Notes under the pieces: model-generated
Database searches by the model: none
The model's input: only the letters and a program-made list of their open reading frames with translations
What the model was told of the DNA's origin: nothing
Part shown: in pieces, positions 19,946 to 29,129 of the stretch
Position numbering within the stretch: the stretch's first letter is position 1
Layout: each line of letters starts with the position of its first letter
NCBI GenBank assembly: GCA_029250945.1
Contig: JAQXEG010000009.1
Span: forward strand, 1-64,000
Origin: Yoonia sp.
Lineage (GTDB): Bacteria; Pseudomonadota; Alphaproteobacteria; Rhodobacterales; Rhodobacteraceae
Direction of reading: 5' to 3'
DNA: 64,000 nt
Program-made: the position numbers and the translations under genes

Positions 19946-22693
19946 TTAATCCGCAGGGGTCTCAACCGCCTCGTCCTCGCCCTGATCCGCAATCCATGCG
20001 ACGGACACGACGACCTCACCCTTGGCTGTGTCGAACACTTTGACACCGCCGGCACCGCGCGACCGGAAGCTGATCCCGTCGATTGGCACGCGGATGGACT
20101 GGCCGGTGGAGGTGACCAGCATGATCTGGTCGGACAATTCGACGGGGAAGGATGTGACAAGATCGCCGCCGCGCATCGCCTTATCCATCGCCGCCACACC
20201 CATGCCGCCACGCCCGCGCACGGGGTAATCGTGGCTGGATGACAATTTGCCAGAGCCCTGTTCGGTGATTGTCAGGATCAGATTTTCAGTGGCGGACATT
20301 TCGGCATAACGCTCAGGCGACAATTCACCCGCGACCGCGCCATCCTCATCATCGACCTCTGCATCGTCAGCCAATCCAGCCATCGCACGGCGCATTTTCA
20401 GATATGCGGCACGTTCATCGGCCTCGGCCTTAAAGTGGCTGATGATCGACATCGACACGACCGCATCGTCGCCTTGCAGCTTGATCCCGCGGACACCAAC
20501 CGAATTACGGCTGTTGAACACGCGTACGTCCGTCGCAGGGAAGCGGATCGCACGCCCAGAGTTCGTGACCAGCATCACATCGTCATCATTGGATGCGATG
20601 CGCGCGTTGATCAGCGTGTAATCGGCCGTGTCGCCTTCAAATTTCATCGCAATTTTACCGTTGCGCATGACATTAGTGAAATCAGACAGCTTGTTGCGGC
20701 GGACGGTGCCTGCGGAGGTGGCAAAGACAACTTGCAGGTCGTCCCATTCTTTTTCGTCGCGATCCACGGGCATGATTGCCGCGATGGACACACCTGTCGG
20801 GATCGGCAGGATATTCACAATCGCCTTGCCCTTGGCCGTGCGTGACCCCAGCGGCAGACGCCATGTTTTAAGCTTGTAAACCATGCCATCGGTCGTAAAG
20901 AACAACAGCTGCGTGTGGGTGTTGGCGACGAAAAGGGTGGTGACCACATCCTCTTCCTTGGTGGCCATAGAGCCGACGCCCTTACCACCGCGCCGCTGTG
21001 CGCGGAAATCAGCGAGGGCGGTACGTTTGATGTAACCACCAGAGGTGACGGTGACGACCATATCCTCTTTCTCGATCAGATCCTCGTCGTCCATATCGCC
21101 GGACCAGTCGACGATTTCGGTGCGGCGCGGCACAGCGAATGCATCGCGCACCTCGGTCAGCTCATCGCGGATGATCTGCATGATACGGTCACGGGAGCCA
21201 AGGATTTCAAGGTATTCGCGGATTTTCGCGGCCAGTTCCTTCAGCTCGTCTGTGACTTCTTTCACGCCAATTTGTGTCAGGCGTTGCAGGCGCAATTCAA
21301 GGATCGCACGGGCCTGCGTTTCGGACAAGTTATAGGTGCCGTCGTCGTTGGCGGTATGGGTCGGGTCGTCGATCAGCGCGATATATTCAAGGATCGGCTG
21401 GGCGGGCCAACGGCGGGTCATCAGCTTGTGACGTGCCTCAGACGCGTCGGCGGACTGGCGGATCGTGTTGACGATCTCGTCGATGTTGGTGACAGCCACG
21501 GCCAGACCGCACAAAACGTGAGACCGTTCGCGGGCCTTGCGCAATTCATACGCGGTGCGGCGGGCGACAACATCTTCGCGGAAGTCCACAAAGTTGGTCA
21601 GGAAGGCCCGCAGGGTCAGCTGTTCGGGTCGGCCACCGTTCAGCGCCAGCATGTTACAGCCGAAATAGGTTTGCATCGGTGTGAAACGGAAGAGCTGGTT
21701 CAACACCACCTCTGCGGTGGCGTCGCGTTTGAGTTCGACCACGACGCGCACGCCGTTGCGATCGGATTCATCCTGAACATGCGCGATGCCTTCGATCTTT
21801 TTATCGCGGGCGGCCTCAGCGATCTTGTCGATCATCGCGGATTTGTTCACCTGATACGGGATTTCGTCGATGACGATGGCCCAGCGATCTTTGCGAATTT
21901 CCTCGATCCGGGTTTTACAGCGCACAACGACGGAACCGCGCCCTTCGATATAAGCCTTCCGCGCGCCAGAGCGGCCAAGGATGATGCCGCCCGTCGGGAA
22001 ATCAGGTGCAGGGATGTATTCAATCAGTTCCTCGGACGTCAGATCAGGGCTGTCGATAATCGCCAGCGTCGCGTCGATGACTTCGCCAAGGTTATGGGGC
22101 GGAATGTTCGTGGCCATACCAACCGCAATACCGCCAGCGCCGTTGACCAGCATGTTGGGATAGCGGGCAGGCAGCACAGTGGGTTCGCGGTCTTTGCCGT
22201 CGTAGTTATCCTGGAAATCAACGGTGTCTTTGTCGATGTCTTGCAGCAGCGCTTGGGCTGCCTTTTCCATCCGCACCTCGGTATAGCGATAGGCCGCAGC
22301 GCGGTCGCCGTCCATAGAGCCAAAGTTGCCCTGACCATCCAAAAGCACCAGCGACATAGAGAAATCTTGGGCCATACGCACCAGCGCATCATAGATCGCG
22401 CTATCGCCGTGGGGGTGATATTTCCCCATGGTTTCGGCGACGGGGCGCGACGATTTACGATAAGGTTTGTCGTGGCTGTTGTTGGTTTCATGCATCGCAT
22501 AAAGGATGCGCCGGTGAACCGGTTTTAGACCGTCGCGCAGGTCGGGAATGGCGCGGGATACGATGACGGACATCGCGTAATCAAGATAGCTAGTTTTCAG
22601 CTCATGCTCGATCGTGACGGACGGGCCTTCATATGCTGGCCGATCCATCGAGATTTCGTCATTGTTTTCAGGTGTTTCCGGCGTATCGTTCAC
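19946..22693 (-). CDS. gyrA: DNA gyrase subunit A
   Basis: Type II topoisomerase subunit, about 915 residues. The catalytic Tyr137 is in [11 protein letters not shown] (E. coli Tyr122), and the quinolone-resistance region reads GDSAIYD with Ser98 and Asp102 in the positions of E. coli Ser83 and Asp87, the drug-sensitive residues. The C-terminal beta-pinwheel contains the GyrA box QRRGGKG. I use GTG at 22693 ([10 protein letters not shown]), the start typical of relatives; an open frame continues 11 codons upstream. Monocistronic, with a terminator downstream. Confidence 0.96.
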   Translation of the reverse strand: MNDTPETPENNDEISMDRPAYEGPSVTIEHELKTSYLDYAMSVIVSRAIPDLRDGLKPVHRRILYAMHETNNSHDKPYRKSSRPVAETMGKYHPHGDSAIYDALVRMAQDFSMSLVLLDGQGNFGSMDGDRAAAYRYTEVRMEKAAQALLQDIDKDTVDFQDNYDGKDREPTVLPARYPNMLVNGAGGIAVGMATNIPPHNLGEVIDATLAIIDSPDLTSEELIEYIPAPDFPTGGIILGRSGARKAYIEGRGSVVVRCKTRIEEIRKDRWAIVIDEIPYQVNKSAMIDKIAEAARDKKIEGIAHVQDESDRNGVRVVVELKRDATAEVVLNQLFRFTPMQTYFGCNMLALNGGRPEQLTLRAFLTNFVDFREDVVARRTAYELRKARERSHVLCGLAVAVTNIDEIVNTIRQSADASEARHKLMTRRWPAQPILEYIALIDDPTHTANDDGTYNLSETQARAILELRLQRLTQIGVKEVTDELKELAAKIREYLEILGSRDRIMQIIRDELTEVRDAFAVPRRTEIVDWSGDMDDEDLIEKEDMVVTVTSGGYIKRTALADFRAQRRGGKGVGSMATKEEDVVTTLFVANTHTQLLFFTTDGMVYKLKTWRLPLGSRTAKGKAIVNILPIPTGVSIAAIMPVDRDEKEWDDLQVVFATSAGTVRRNKLSDFTNVMRNGKIAMKFEGDTADYTLINARIASNDDDVMLVTNSGRAIRFPATDVRVFNSRNSVGVRGIKLQGDDAVVSMSIISHFKAEADERAAYLKMRRAMAGLADDAEVDDEDGAVAGELSPERYAEMSATENLILTITEQGSGKLSSSHDYPVRGRGGMGVAAMDKAMRGGDLVTSFPVELSDQIMLVTSTGQSIRVPIDGISFRSRGAGGVKVFDTAKGEVVVSVAWIADQGEDEAVETPAD

Positions 22694-22763
22694 GGTGCTG
22701 TCCCAGCCTATATTTCGTAGTCTCAAGACTAGCAGACACTAGGGATACCTTCAACGCCTATCG

Positions 22764-23813
22764 TTATGCTTTGGCCCGTTGCAGCATGCCGAACAGGTCA
22801 CGCGGATCATCGGGGTCGGCGATCATATCCAGATCGGCGTAGAACGGCGTGTCCTTGATCGCGGAATGCACGTAGCGCAGGGCGCTGAAATCCTCAATCG
22901 CGAAGCCGACACCGTCGAACAGTGTCACCTCTGCCGCGGATGTGCGCCCGTCGGCCTGACTGGTGATCACCTGCCACAGCTCGACCACGGGATGGTCGGG
23001 GTCCATTTGCTGAATTTCGCCCTCGATCCGCGTTTGCGGCGGATATTCGACGAACACGGTGGACCGATCCACGACGTCGCGGTGGAGTTCGGTTTTGCCG
23101 GGGCAATCGCCGCCGATTGCGTTGATATGCACGCCCGCGCCGACCATGTTGTCGGTCAGGATCGTTTGCATATCCTTATCAGCGGTGGCGGTGGTGATGA
23201 CATCCGCGCCCTCAATCGCCTCCTCTGGAGTTTTGCAGAGCGTGATATCGAACCCAAGGCCCGCGAGGTTAGCGGCACATTTTTCGGTCGCGGCCATGTC
23301 GATGTCATAGAGCCGGATGCGGTCGATGCCATTCACGGCCTTTTGCGCAAGGCATTGGAATTCGGACTGTGCGCCGTTGCCGATCATCGCCATCGTGCGC
23401 GCGCCCTTGGACGCAAGGTGCTTGGTCGCCATGGCGGACATGGACGCGGTGCGCAGCGCGGTCAACACGGTCATTTCCGACAGCATGAGCGGGTAGCCGG
23501 AATAGACATCGGCGAGAAGGCCGAACGCGGTCACGGTTTGCAGCCCCTCGGACATATTCTTGGGGTGGCCGTTCACATATTTGAAGCCGTACATTTCGCC
23601 ATCAGAGGTCGGCATCAGCTCAATCACACCGACGTCGGAATGCGAGCCGACACGCGGGGTTTTGTCGAAGAGTTCCCAACGGGCAAAGTCGGATTCGATT
23701 TCTGCGGCGACGTCGGCCAGAAATTTCGCAAGCCCGACATGATGCACAAGTTTCATCATATGATCGACGGATACGAATGGCACCATGGCCAGCTTTGAGG
23801 GGGTCAGGGTCAT
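22764..23813 (-). CDS. ornithine cyclodeaminase
   Basis: NAD-dependent enzyme of the OCD/mu-crystallin family, 349 residues, converting ornithine to proline and ammonia. It has substrate-binding GFKYVNGHPKN, the Rossmann segment MIGNGAQSEFQ and NAIGGDCPGKTELH, with the catalytic Asp in the latter. Its ATG overlaps the arginase stop (ATGA), so arginine is taken to ornithine and on to proline by one operon. The neighbouring divergent Lrp regulator is the likely controller. Confidence 0.92.
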   Translation of the reverse strand: MTLTPSKLAMVPFVSVDHMMKLVHHVGLAKFLADVAAEIESDFARWELFDKTPRVGSHSDVGVIELMPTSDGEMYGFKYVNGHPKNMSEGLQTVTAFGLLADVYSGYPLMLSEMTVLTALRTASMSAMATKHLASKGARTMAMIGNGAQSEFQCLAQKAVNGIDRIRLYDIDMAATEKCAANLAGLGFDITLCKTPEEAIEGADVITTATADKDMQTILTDNMVGAGVHINAIGGDCPGKTELHRDVVDRSTVFVEYPPQTRIEGEIQQMDPDHPVVELWQVITSQADGRTSAAEVTLFDGVGFAIEDFSALRYVHSAIKDTPFYADLDMIADPDDPRDLFGMLQRAKA

Positions 23814-24739
23814 CCGTTTGTCCTTGTTGGGCGGTCAAACACGCGGCGGCCCATCAGGGACGCGGTCAGTTCGACCATCAGGTTTGCTGTTTTGCCGCGC
23901 TCGTCCATAAAAGGGTTCAGCTCGACCAGATCAAGTGATCCGACAAGCCCGCTATCGGACACCATTTCCATGATCAAATGCGCCTCGCGGTCGGTGGCAC
24001 CGCCGGGGACGGTTGTGCCAACGGCGGGGGCCACAGACGGGTCAAGGCAGTCCACATCAAGCGACACATGCAAAAACCCGCCCACAGCGGCCACGCGGTC
24101 AAGAAAGGCGGCGAGGGGTGCGCGGATGCCTTCTTCGTCGATACGGCGCATGTCGACCAGATCAACGTTCAGGTCCCCAAGGGCCGCATGTTCTGCGGGA
24201 TCGACAGAGCGTAGGCCGATCATGCAGATGTTTTCAGTCGGCACAGGGTTGGCCACGGGGGGGAACATATCAAACCCCTCGCGTCCGATATAATAACCGG
24301 TGGGCGTGCCGTGGATATTACCGCTGTCGGTGCTGGATAACGTGTGGATGTCGGTATGCGCATCCAGCCAGAGGACGAAGAACGGCTTGCCCAGTTTGGC
24401 CGCGTGATCAGCCATGCCAGATACGGTACCCATCGCCAGCGCGTGATCCCCACCAAGGAAGATCGGCATCCCCTTAAGCGCCTGTGTGCGGGCTGCATCT
24501 TGCAAGGTTTCGCACCAGCCGATGTTTTCCTCTAGCTTATATAGCTGTGGGTTATCGTGGCTTTGCGCGGGCACATTTGCGGGTGCCAGATTGCCGATAT
24601 CTTCAACGGTGTGCCCAAGGGCGGTGATGGCTTCGCCCAGACCGGCAGTGCGGTAGGCGTCCGGCCCCATAAGGCAGCCACGAACGCGTTTACCGCAGTC
24701 GACAGGGGCCCCGATCAGGATGCAATGTTTCTGTGTCAT
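23810..24739 (-). CDS. rocF: arginase
   Basis: Mn-dependent enzyme of about 309 residues giving ornithine and urea. Metal ligands are visible in FLGGDHALAMG, LDAHTDIHT and SLDVDCLDPS. The start is uncertain: ATG at 24739 (MTQKHCILIGAP) fits relatives, while ATG at 24781 adds 14 residues; neither has a strong ribosome-binding site. It is transcribed with ornithine cyclodeaminase and divergent from an Lrp-type gene. This pair is a standard arginine-to-proline catabolic module. Confidence 0.93.
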   Translation of the reverse strand: MTQKHCILIGAPVDCGKRVRGCLMGPDAYRTAGLGEAITALGHTVEDIGNLAPANVPAQSHDNPQLYKLEENIGWCETLQDAARTQALKGMPIFLGGDHALAMGTVSGMADHAAKLGKPFFVLWLDAHTDIHTLSSTDSGNIHGTPTGYYIGREGFDMFPPVANPVPTENICMIGLRSVDPAEHAALGDLNVDLVDMRRIDEEGIRAPLAAFLDRVAAVGGFLHVSLDVDCLDPSVAPAVGTTVPGGATDREAHLIMEMVSDSGLVGSLDLVELNPFMDERGKTANLMVELTASLMGRRVFDRPTRTNG

Positions 24740-24812
24740 ATTCTGATTATTCACCGGAGTGGCGGTGGTTTCATCAATCATTTTGTGCTATTTGGTGCCG
24801 AATTGATCAAAC

Positions 24813-24834
24813 TGGATAACCACATTGGATAACC
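24813..24834 (+). promoter_or_regulatory. tandem TGGATAACC repeats at the lrp start
   Basis: TGGATAACC occurs at 24813-24821 and 24826-24834, 13 bases apart, the second overlapping the proposed TTG start of the regulator. It may be an autoregulatory site for the Lrp-type protein, or coincidence. Confidence 0.35.
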
Positions 24835-25244
24835 TGGACAATCAGCTGATTGCCGCATTGCGGCGCGACGGGCGTGCCTCGCTATCCGTTTTGGCCGCAG
24901 ACCTGAATGTGACCCGTGCGACGGTGCGCGCCCGCATGGATCGTCTGATCGCCAGCGGGGGCATTGCGGGGTTCACGGTGCTGACGCGCGGGGATATCGC
25001 GACCCATCCGGTGCGCGGGCTAATGATGCTGGAATGCGCGGGCAGAGGTGCGGATCGGGCAATGCCACGTCTGCGCGCCATGCCAGAGGTGACGGCCGTG
25101 CATTCAACCAATGGCACATGGGATCTGATTGCCGAGATTGGGACAGATACGCTTGAGCGGTTCGACGCAGTGCTATCGGCCATTCGCCAGATCGACGGGA
25201 TCACGCGATCGGAAACGAGCCTACTGCTTTCGAGCCGCCGCTAG
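24825..25244 (+). CDS. Lrp/AsnC-family transcriptional regulator
   Basis: A 139-residue feast/famine regulator with N-terminal helix-turn-helix (LIAALRRDGRASLSVLAADLNVTRATVRARMDRL) and a C-terminal RAM ligand-binding domain. The only plausible start is TTG at 24825, giving MDNLDNQLI, as in many Lrp proteins; no ATG exists upstream in frame before a stop. Placed divergently to arginase/ornithine cyclodeaminase, it probably senses arginine or ornithine and controls that operon, as similar regulators (ArgR/Lrp types) do in other Rhodobacteraceae. Its end overlaps the convergent dsbB gene by 24 bases. Confidence 0.9.
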   Translation: MDNLDNQLIAALRRDGRASLSVLAADLNVTRATVRARMDRLIASGGIAGFTVLTRGDIATHPVRGLMMLECAGRGADRAMPRLRAMPEVTAVHSTNGTWDLIAEIGTDTLERFDAVLSAIRQIDGITRSETSLLLSSRR

Positions 25245-25673
25245 CCAGATCAGGGTCAGACCAAAGGCGAACACAGCGTTCCAGCTGGCCATCGACAGGC
25301 CAAGCAGGGACCACGATACCTGATCACACATGATCAGTTTGTCACCCGACAGGGACAGCAGGTCCGCACCGTTGGTGGCGTCCAATCCACCGCCAGTGCA
25401 GCTTGATGGGCCTTCCCACCAACCGCGTTCTACACCTGTGTGAAACACGGCGATGCTCGATGTGATCGCGGTAGCAAGCGCGCCGAGGTATGCCAACGCG
25501 CGGGCAGGGATGAAAACAACGAGCACCCCGATCGCAATCGCGGCCATATGCGGCCAGCGCTGCCAGTAACACATCTGGCAAGGCGGATAGCCGATTGCCT
25601 GAAACAGATAGGCGCCGGCCAGCAGTGCGAATGACCCGAATGCGGCGAGATTGGTCAGGTTTTGGCGTGTCAT
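25221..25673 (-). CDS. dsbB: disulfide bond formation protein B
   Basis: Inner-membrane quinone reductase for DsbA, 150 residues with four membrane segments. The first periplasmic Cys pair is CQMC (Cys32, Cys35); a second pair lies in SSC (Cys92) and MCDQ (Cys116), as in DsbB. It overlaps the upstream VTT-domain gene (ATGA). Confidence 0.92.
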   Translation of the reverse strand: MTRQNLTNLAAFGSFALLAGAYLFQAIGYPPCQMCYWQRWPHMAAIAIGVLVVFIPARALAYLGALATAITSSIAVFHTGVERGWWEGPSSCTGGGLDATNGADLLSLSGDKLIMCDQVSWSLLGLSMASWNAVFAFGLTLIWLAAARKQ

Positions 25674-26248
25674 AGCAATCCCACAAGCGCAAAGCCACCA
25701 AACAGCAGCACGCAGAAAATGATGAACATCAGGCCAAGCCGACGCTCAATGAAATCACGGATCGGTGCGCCGAACTTCCAAAGTAGCGCGGCCACAATAA
25801 AGAACCGCAGCGCCCGTGCGATAATGGCAGACATGATGAAAATCGGCAGCGACAGCCCCGTGACGCCCGACATGATCGTGATAACCTTGAACGGAAACGG
25901 CGTGATACCAGCAACCAGCACAGCCCAAGGACCGTAGGTGTTGAACTGTTCCGAGAAGGCCGCAACAGCATCGGATTTGCCATAAAAGTCAAAGATCGGC
26001 TGGCCAACGTTCTCAAACAAGAATGCGCCAATATAATAGCCGAACATGCCCCCCAAGACCGAGGACACGGTCGCGACCCCTGCGATCAGGAATGCGCGGC
26101 GCGGCGCGGCGATGATCATCGGGATCATAATAACGTCCGGCGGGATCGGGAAAAACGACGATTCTACAAAGGCGACGATGGCCAGAAACCACAGCGCATA
26201 GGGCGACTGTGCCAGCGACAATGTCCAATCATAGAGTTTACGCAGCAT
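25670..26248 (-). CDS. VTT-domain (DedA/YqaA-like) membrane protein
   Basis: About 192 residues, mostly hydrophobic, of the SNARE-associated/VTT family. The conserved segments ESSFFPIPPDVIMIP and GPWAVLVAGITPFPFKV resemble YqaA-type members rather than the longer DedA. The ATG at 26248 has GGAAACG before it. Function in lipid or envelope homeostasis is proposed for the family but not known. First gene of a two-gene operon with dsbB. The region upstream holds the remains of a protease gene on the other strand. Confidence 0.85.
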   Translation of the reverse strand: MLRKLYDWTLSLAQSPYALWFLAIVAFVESSFFPIPPDVIMIPMIIAAPRRAFLIAGVATVSSVLGGMFGYYIGAFLFENVGQPIFDFYGKSDAVAAFSEQFNTYGPWAVLVAGITPFPFKVITIMSGVTGLSLPIFIMSAIIARALRFFIVAALLWKFGAPIRDFIERRLGLMFIIFCVLLFGGFALVGLL

Positions 26249-26360
26249 GATGACGTTTCCTTTGGATGCGCGCCTTAGGCCACGGGGGCGATGCGGCGTC
26301 AACCTTGTGATTGCGCAGTTTCTTATTAGGGTGAAATACAACATTCGAAGGGACAGACCA

Positions 26361-27211
26361 ATACAATGGCAAGGTCGACGCACTAGCGGCAATATCGAAG
26401 ACAGACGCCGCAGCGGCAGCACATCGCGCAGGAGCGGGGTGACAGGGATCGAGGCCGTGATTGCTTTGATCATCGGCTAGTATTTTGGCGTGGATGTCAG
26501 CGGGTTTGTCGATACCGGCAACACGGGCATTACCACAAGCCAATACGCTGAAATCACCTAACAAGATGAGGCAGCGGCTGAATTTGTCAGCGTGACCCTT
26601 GCCGATACAGAAGAGGTCTGGACCGACATTTTCCGCCAACGAGTTGGACATTCGTATGTCGCGTCCAAGCTAGTCTTGTTCAAAGGCAGCACACAATCGG
26701 CCTGTGGCGGCGCAAGTGCGGCGACAGGGCCATTCTATTGCCCTCCCGAGAAAAAGTCGTTCTGGACACGGCGTTTTTCACGCCCCTTGAACGGCAGATG
26801 GGGGCAGGTGGGGATTTCGCGGCGGCCTATGTTGTAGTCCATGAAATCGCGCATCACGTCCAAAACGAACTGGGCATTCTGGGGCAGGCCAACCTAATCC
26901 GGACAAAGGTGTCACAAGCGGAATCAAATGGAATTTCCGTTCGGATCGAGCTTCAGGCGGATTGCTATTTGGGGATCTGGGCGCGCGCTGTGCAGGCGAA
27001 ATTCGGCACGTTAGAACGCGGCGATATTGCAGAGGCCATGAATGCGGCAAAGCAGATTGGTGACGACACGCTGCAACGCAACGCAGGGCGCACAGTGCAA
27101 CCACACACGTTCACACACGGCACAAGTGCGCAGCGCCAACGCTGGTTTGCACGCGGTTTTGAAAGCGGTCAGCTGGAATCCTGTGACACGTTTTCGGCGC
27201 GCCAATTATAG
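26361..27211 (+). pseudogene. YpfJ-type neutral zinc metallopeptidase, decayed
   Basis: The remains can be followed through almost the whole protein: QWQGRRTSGNIEDRRR at the start, EFVSVTLADTEEVWTDIF, SACGGASAATGPFYCPP, the zinc motif HEIAHH, then LQADCYLGIWARAV and FTHGTSAQRQRWF. Damage: the start codon position is ATA (26361) instead of ATG; in-frame stops TAG at 26478-26480 and TAA at 26559-26561; and a one-base loss near 26750 shifts the frame just before the EKVVLDTAFF segment. It lies divergently next to the VTT-domain gene. With four lesions a functional product is very unlikely. Confidence 0.9.
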
Positions 27212-27235
27212 GCGATAAAAACCATCAAAACCGGA

Positions 27236-27264
27236 TTGACGCCGCCCTGCGCGGGGGGTAATTG
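27236..27264 (+). promoter_or_regulatory. putative promoter of tRNA-Leu
   Basis: TTGACG (27236-27241) and TAATTG (27259-27264) are separated by 17 bases, about 24 bases before the tRNA. Only the -35 is close to consensus. Confidence 0.45.
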
Positions 27265-27287
27265 ATCCCCTGCAAGCCCTATGGCAT

Positions 27288-27373
27288 GCCGATGTGGCGG
27301 AATGGTAGACGCAGGGGATTCAAAATCCCCCGATAGTAATATCGTGAGAGTTCGAGTCTCTCCATCGGCACCA
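27288..27373 (+). tRNA. tRNA-Leu(CAA)
   Basis: The acceptor stem GCCGATG pairs with CATCGGC, followed by discriminator A and an encoded CCA. The anticodon stem GGGGA/TCCCC encloses the loop TTCAAAA, anticodon CAA. A long variable arm (CCCGATAGTAATATCG) and T loop GTTCGAGTC are present, all expected of class II tRNA-Leu. 86 bases. Confidence 0.95.
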
Positions 27374-27780
27374 ATTTTTCAGACAGTTGATTCGGGCGAG
27401 ACATCCAAATTTGGACATGTTGCTTGTATTTTTACGGGGAACAAACAAACAATTAGCGTCATATCTGATGATTGTTCACGGATCAGGAACACGCCGATCC
27501 TGAAAAAATCCTAGCATCTGAAAAAATATGCGGGGAAATCGGCCAAAATCCGCTGGCTAATTTTGTTGAATAAACCATTGTTTCGAAACGGTTATGTCAA
27601 TTAATTATGCAAAGATTACAAAAACCTGACCTTTTGGACAGGTTTTGAGAGTTATTTATGTTCGTTTTTGGAAACAATCGCGGTGCAGCCTTGTGCGCTT
27701 ACCCAGCGTAAACACACCAGATTTGGCCATGGTTAACGAAAAGTGAGCAGATTTTCGGCATTTTTTCCTTTTGTGAACCT
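27374..27780. other. non-coding AT-rich stretch
   Basis: About 400 bases, more AT-rich than neighbours, without a supported gene. It holds a hairpin (AAAACCTG 27621-27628 / CAGGTTTT 27639-27646) that could end a transcript, and several short inverted TGTTC/GAACA elements near 27472. A 17-codon ATG frame at 27658 is in phase with the following RTX remnant but is cut by TAA. I see no tRNA, IS end or terminator T-run. Confidence 0.5.
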
Positions 27781-28545
27781 TTGGCTTTGGGTATCTCGGT
27801 CTTGCCCAACTTTGGGGGCACACCGGTCGATTGGGGCGACCAGATCGGCTATCAGCTGAATGGCCAGCACCTGTGCAACTTAACTGACTCAACTATGACG
27901 GCGAACGAGACATTGACCCTGTTCGACGGTTCGACCCAAGTTGTTAAAGTTATCATGTTCCAGCAGCACAACGGCGATTTGTTCATCTCTGAGCTGTCGA
28001 ACGGCGGCAAGTTTGATAACCTCGAGATTGCAAACATTGAAATTACCCAGATCACAGATATCCACTCGACGGGCTGGTATTCTAACCAATCCGTAAGCAA
28101 CACATCGTTTGCACCGGTTGTGGCAGCCAACCTCGACGGTATCGTTGACGGCACAAATGCCTCTGAGACGATTGATGCAAATTTTGCGGACGCTGATGGT
28201 GATTGCGTGGATGCAAACGACCAGCAGTTGCCGGGTGAAGCGACCAATTACGACATCATTCTTGCAGGTGGCGGTGACGATTTCGTGCTGGCCGGTGCAG
28301 GCGCTGATGAAGTCTTTGGCGGTACAGGCGATGATACACTTTGCGCCCAGCACGAGGTGGTCCTGTACAACGGCGCATGGACCGAGAGCTTCCAGCCAGG
28401 TGATTATTCCCTGCGTGGCATCGGCGACGCACAGAGCAAGGAATTGATCACCCTGTTCCCAGAACTGGCAACCTTTGAAGGCGTATCAAACTATGGGGCT
28501 GCACGCGCCACATTGCGCAGCCACGAGGCAAAGCTGATCAATTAA
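27781..28545 (+). pseudogene. RTX-type calcium-binding / Hint-domain protein with internal deletion
   Basis: The remnant joins two halves of a secreted Rhodobacteraceae protein type. The first part contains an N-terminal domain and a short RTX block of GG-x-G-x-D-type repeats (LAGGGDDFVLAGAGADEVFGG) near residues 170-190. Straight after it (CAQHEVVLYNGAWTESFQPGDYSL) the sequence becomes the tail of a Hint_2 domain, ending PELATFEGVSNYGAARATLRS. The N-terminal Hint half (the CFTPGT self-cleaving Cys) is missing, so roughly 130 residues appear to have been deleted in frame. No good ATG exists; the frame opens with TTG after an AT-rich stretch with a stop at 27709. A non-functional remnant is the simplest reading, though the remaining frame is open. 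Confidence 0.7.
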
Positions 28546-29129
28546 GTCTGCGATGCATGCCACGCGGCCCAGTCGGCTGGCGTGTCCAGATCATGCAGCG
28601 CACGGTCATCGGCAAAACGGCACAGGCTGGTTTGGTCCACATAGGCCCGCGCAATCACATCCGCCCCCCGATCACCGTTGAGCGTGCCAAATTGCGGACG
28701 CAGCGACGCGTGAAAAATAATCGGATGACCCGGCTTACCTGCAGGCGTTGCCCCGCGCCAGGTTATCCGATCAGGTTCAGTGCGGTGGAGATGAAGAACG
28801 TCCAGCAGATCACTTTTTTCTAATGATATTAAATCCCCAAGCAGCACCATGAACGCCCCACAAACGGGCAACTGCGCGACCGCATCCCGTAGCGTTGCGC
28901 CCATGCCGTCAGCGGCATTCTGCGCGATCAAGGGGGACGCCCTTGTCCCGACCAACGCAGCCATCCGTGGGTGATCAGCGGCAGGCAAAGCCACGTAAAC
29001 CGCCCCAACCCCAGCAGCGATATCAATCTGGCGGCGCAAAAGCGGGACACCACCCACGTCCTCCATCAGCTTATCACGGCCACCCATCCGGCTGGACGCA
29101 CCCGCGGCAAGGATCAGAACCGGTATCAT
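28542..29129 (-). CDS. MobA/MocA-like nucleotidyltransferase
   Basis: A 195-residue protein of the MobA-like NTP transferase family (LAAGASSRMGGRDKL at the N terminus, the classic GxxSRMGxxK signature, and LLGDLISL). Such proteins attach CMP/GMP to molybdopterin or activate sugars; which one applies here is uncertain. Its ATG overlaps the upstream flavoprotein stop (ATGA), so it is translated from the same message. The short overlap (four bases) with the RTX remnant on the other strand is convergent. Confidence 0.8.
   Translation of the reverse strand: MIPVLILAAGASSRMGGRDKLMEDVGGVPLLRRQIDIAAGVGAVYVALPAADHPRMAALVGTRASPLIAQNAADGMGATLRDAVAQLPVCGAFMVLLGDLISLEKSDLLDVLHLHRTEPDRITWRGATPAGKPGHPIIFHASLRPQFGTLNGDRGADVIARAYVDQTSLCRFADDRALHDLDTPADWAAWHASQT

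Noticed and set aside
20915-22528. 537-codon open frame opposite gyrA
   Set aside because: Antisense shadow of gyrA in a GC-rich genome; no family resemblance, no ribosome-binding site.
22779-23798. 339-codon open frame opposite ornithine cyclodeaminase
   Set aside because: Antisense shadow of a gene with clear catalytic motifs.
27656-27711. 17-codon ATG frame upstream of the RTX remnant
   Set aside because: In phase with the remnant, but ends in TAA and shows no signal peptide or family pattern; could be part of the decayed 5' end but is not supportable.
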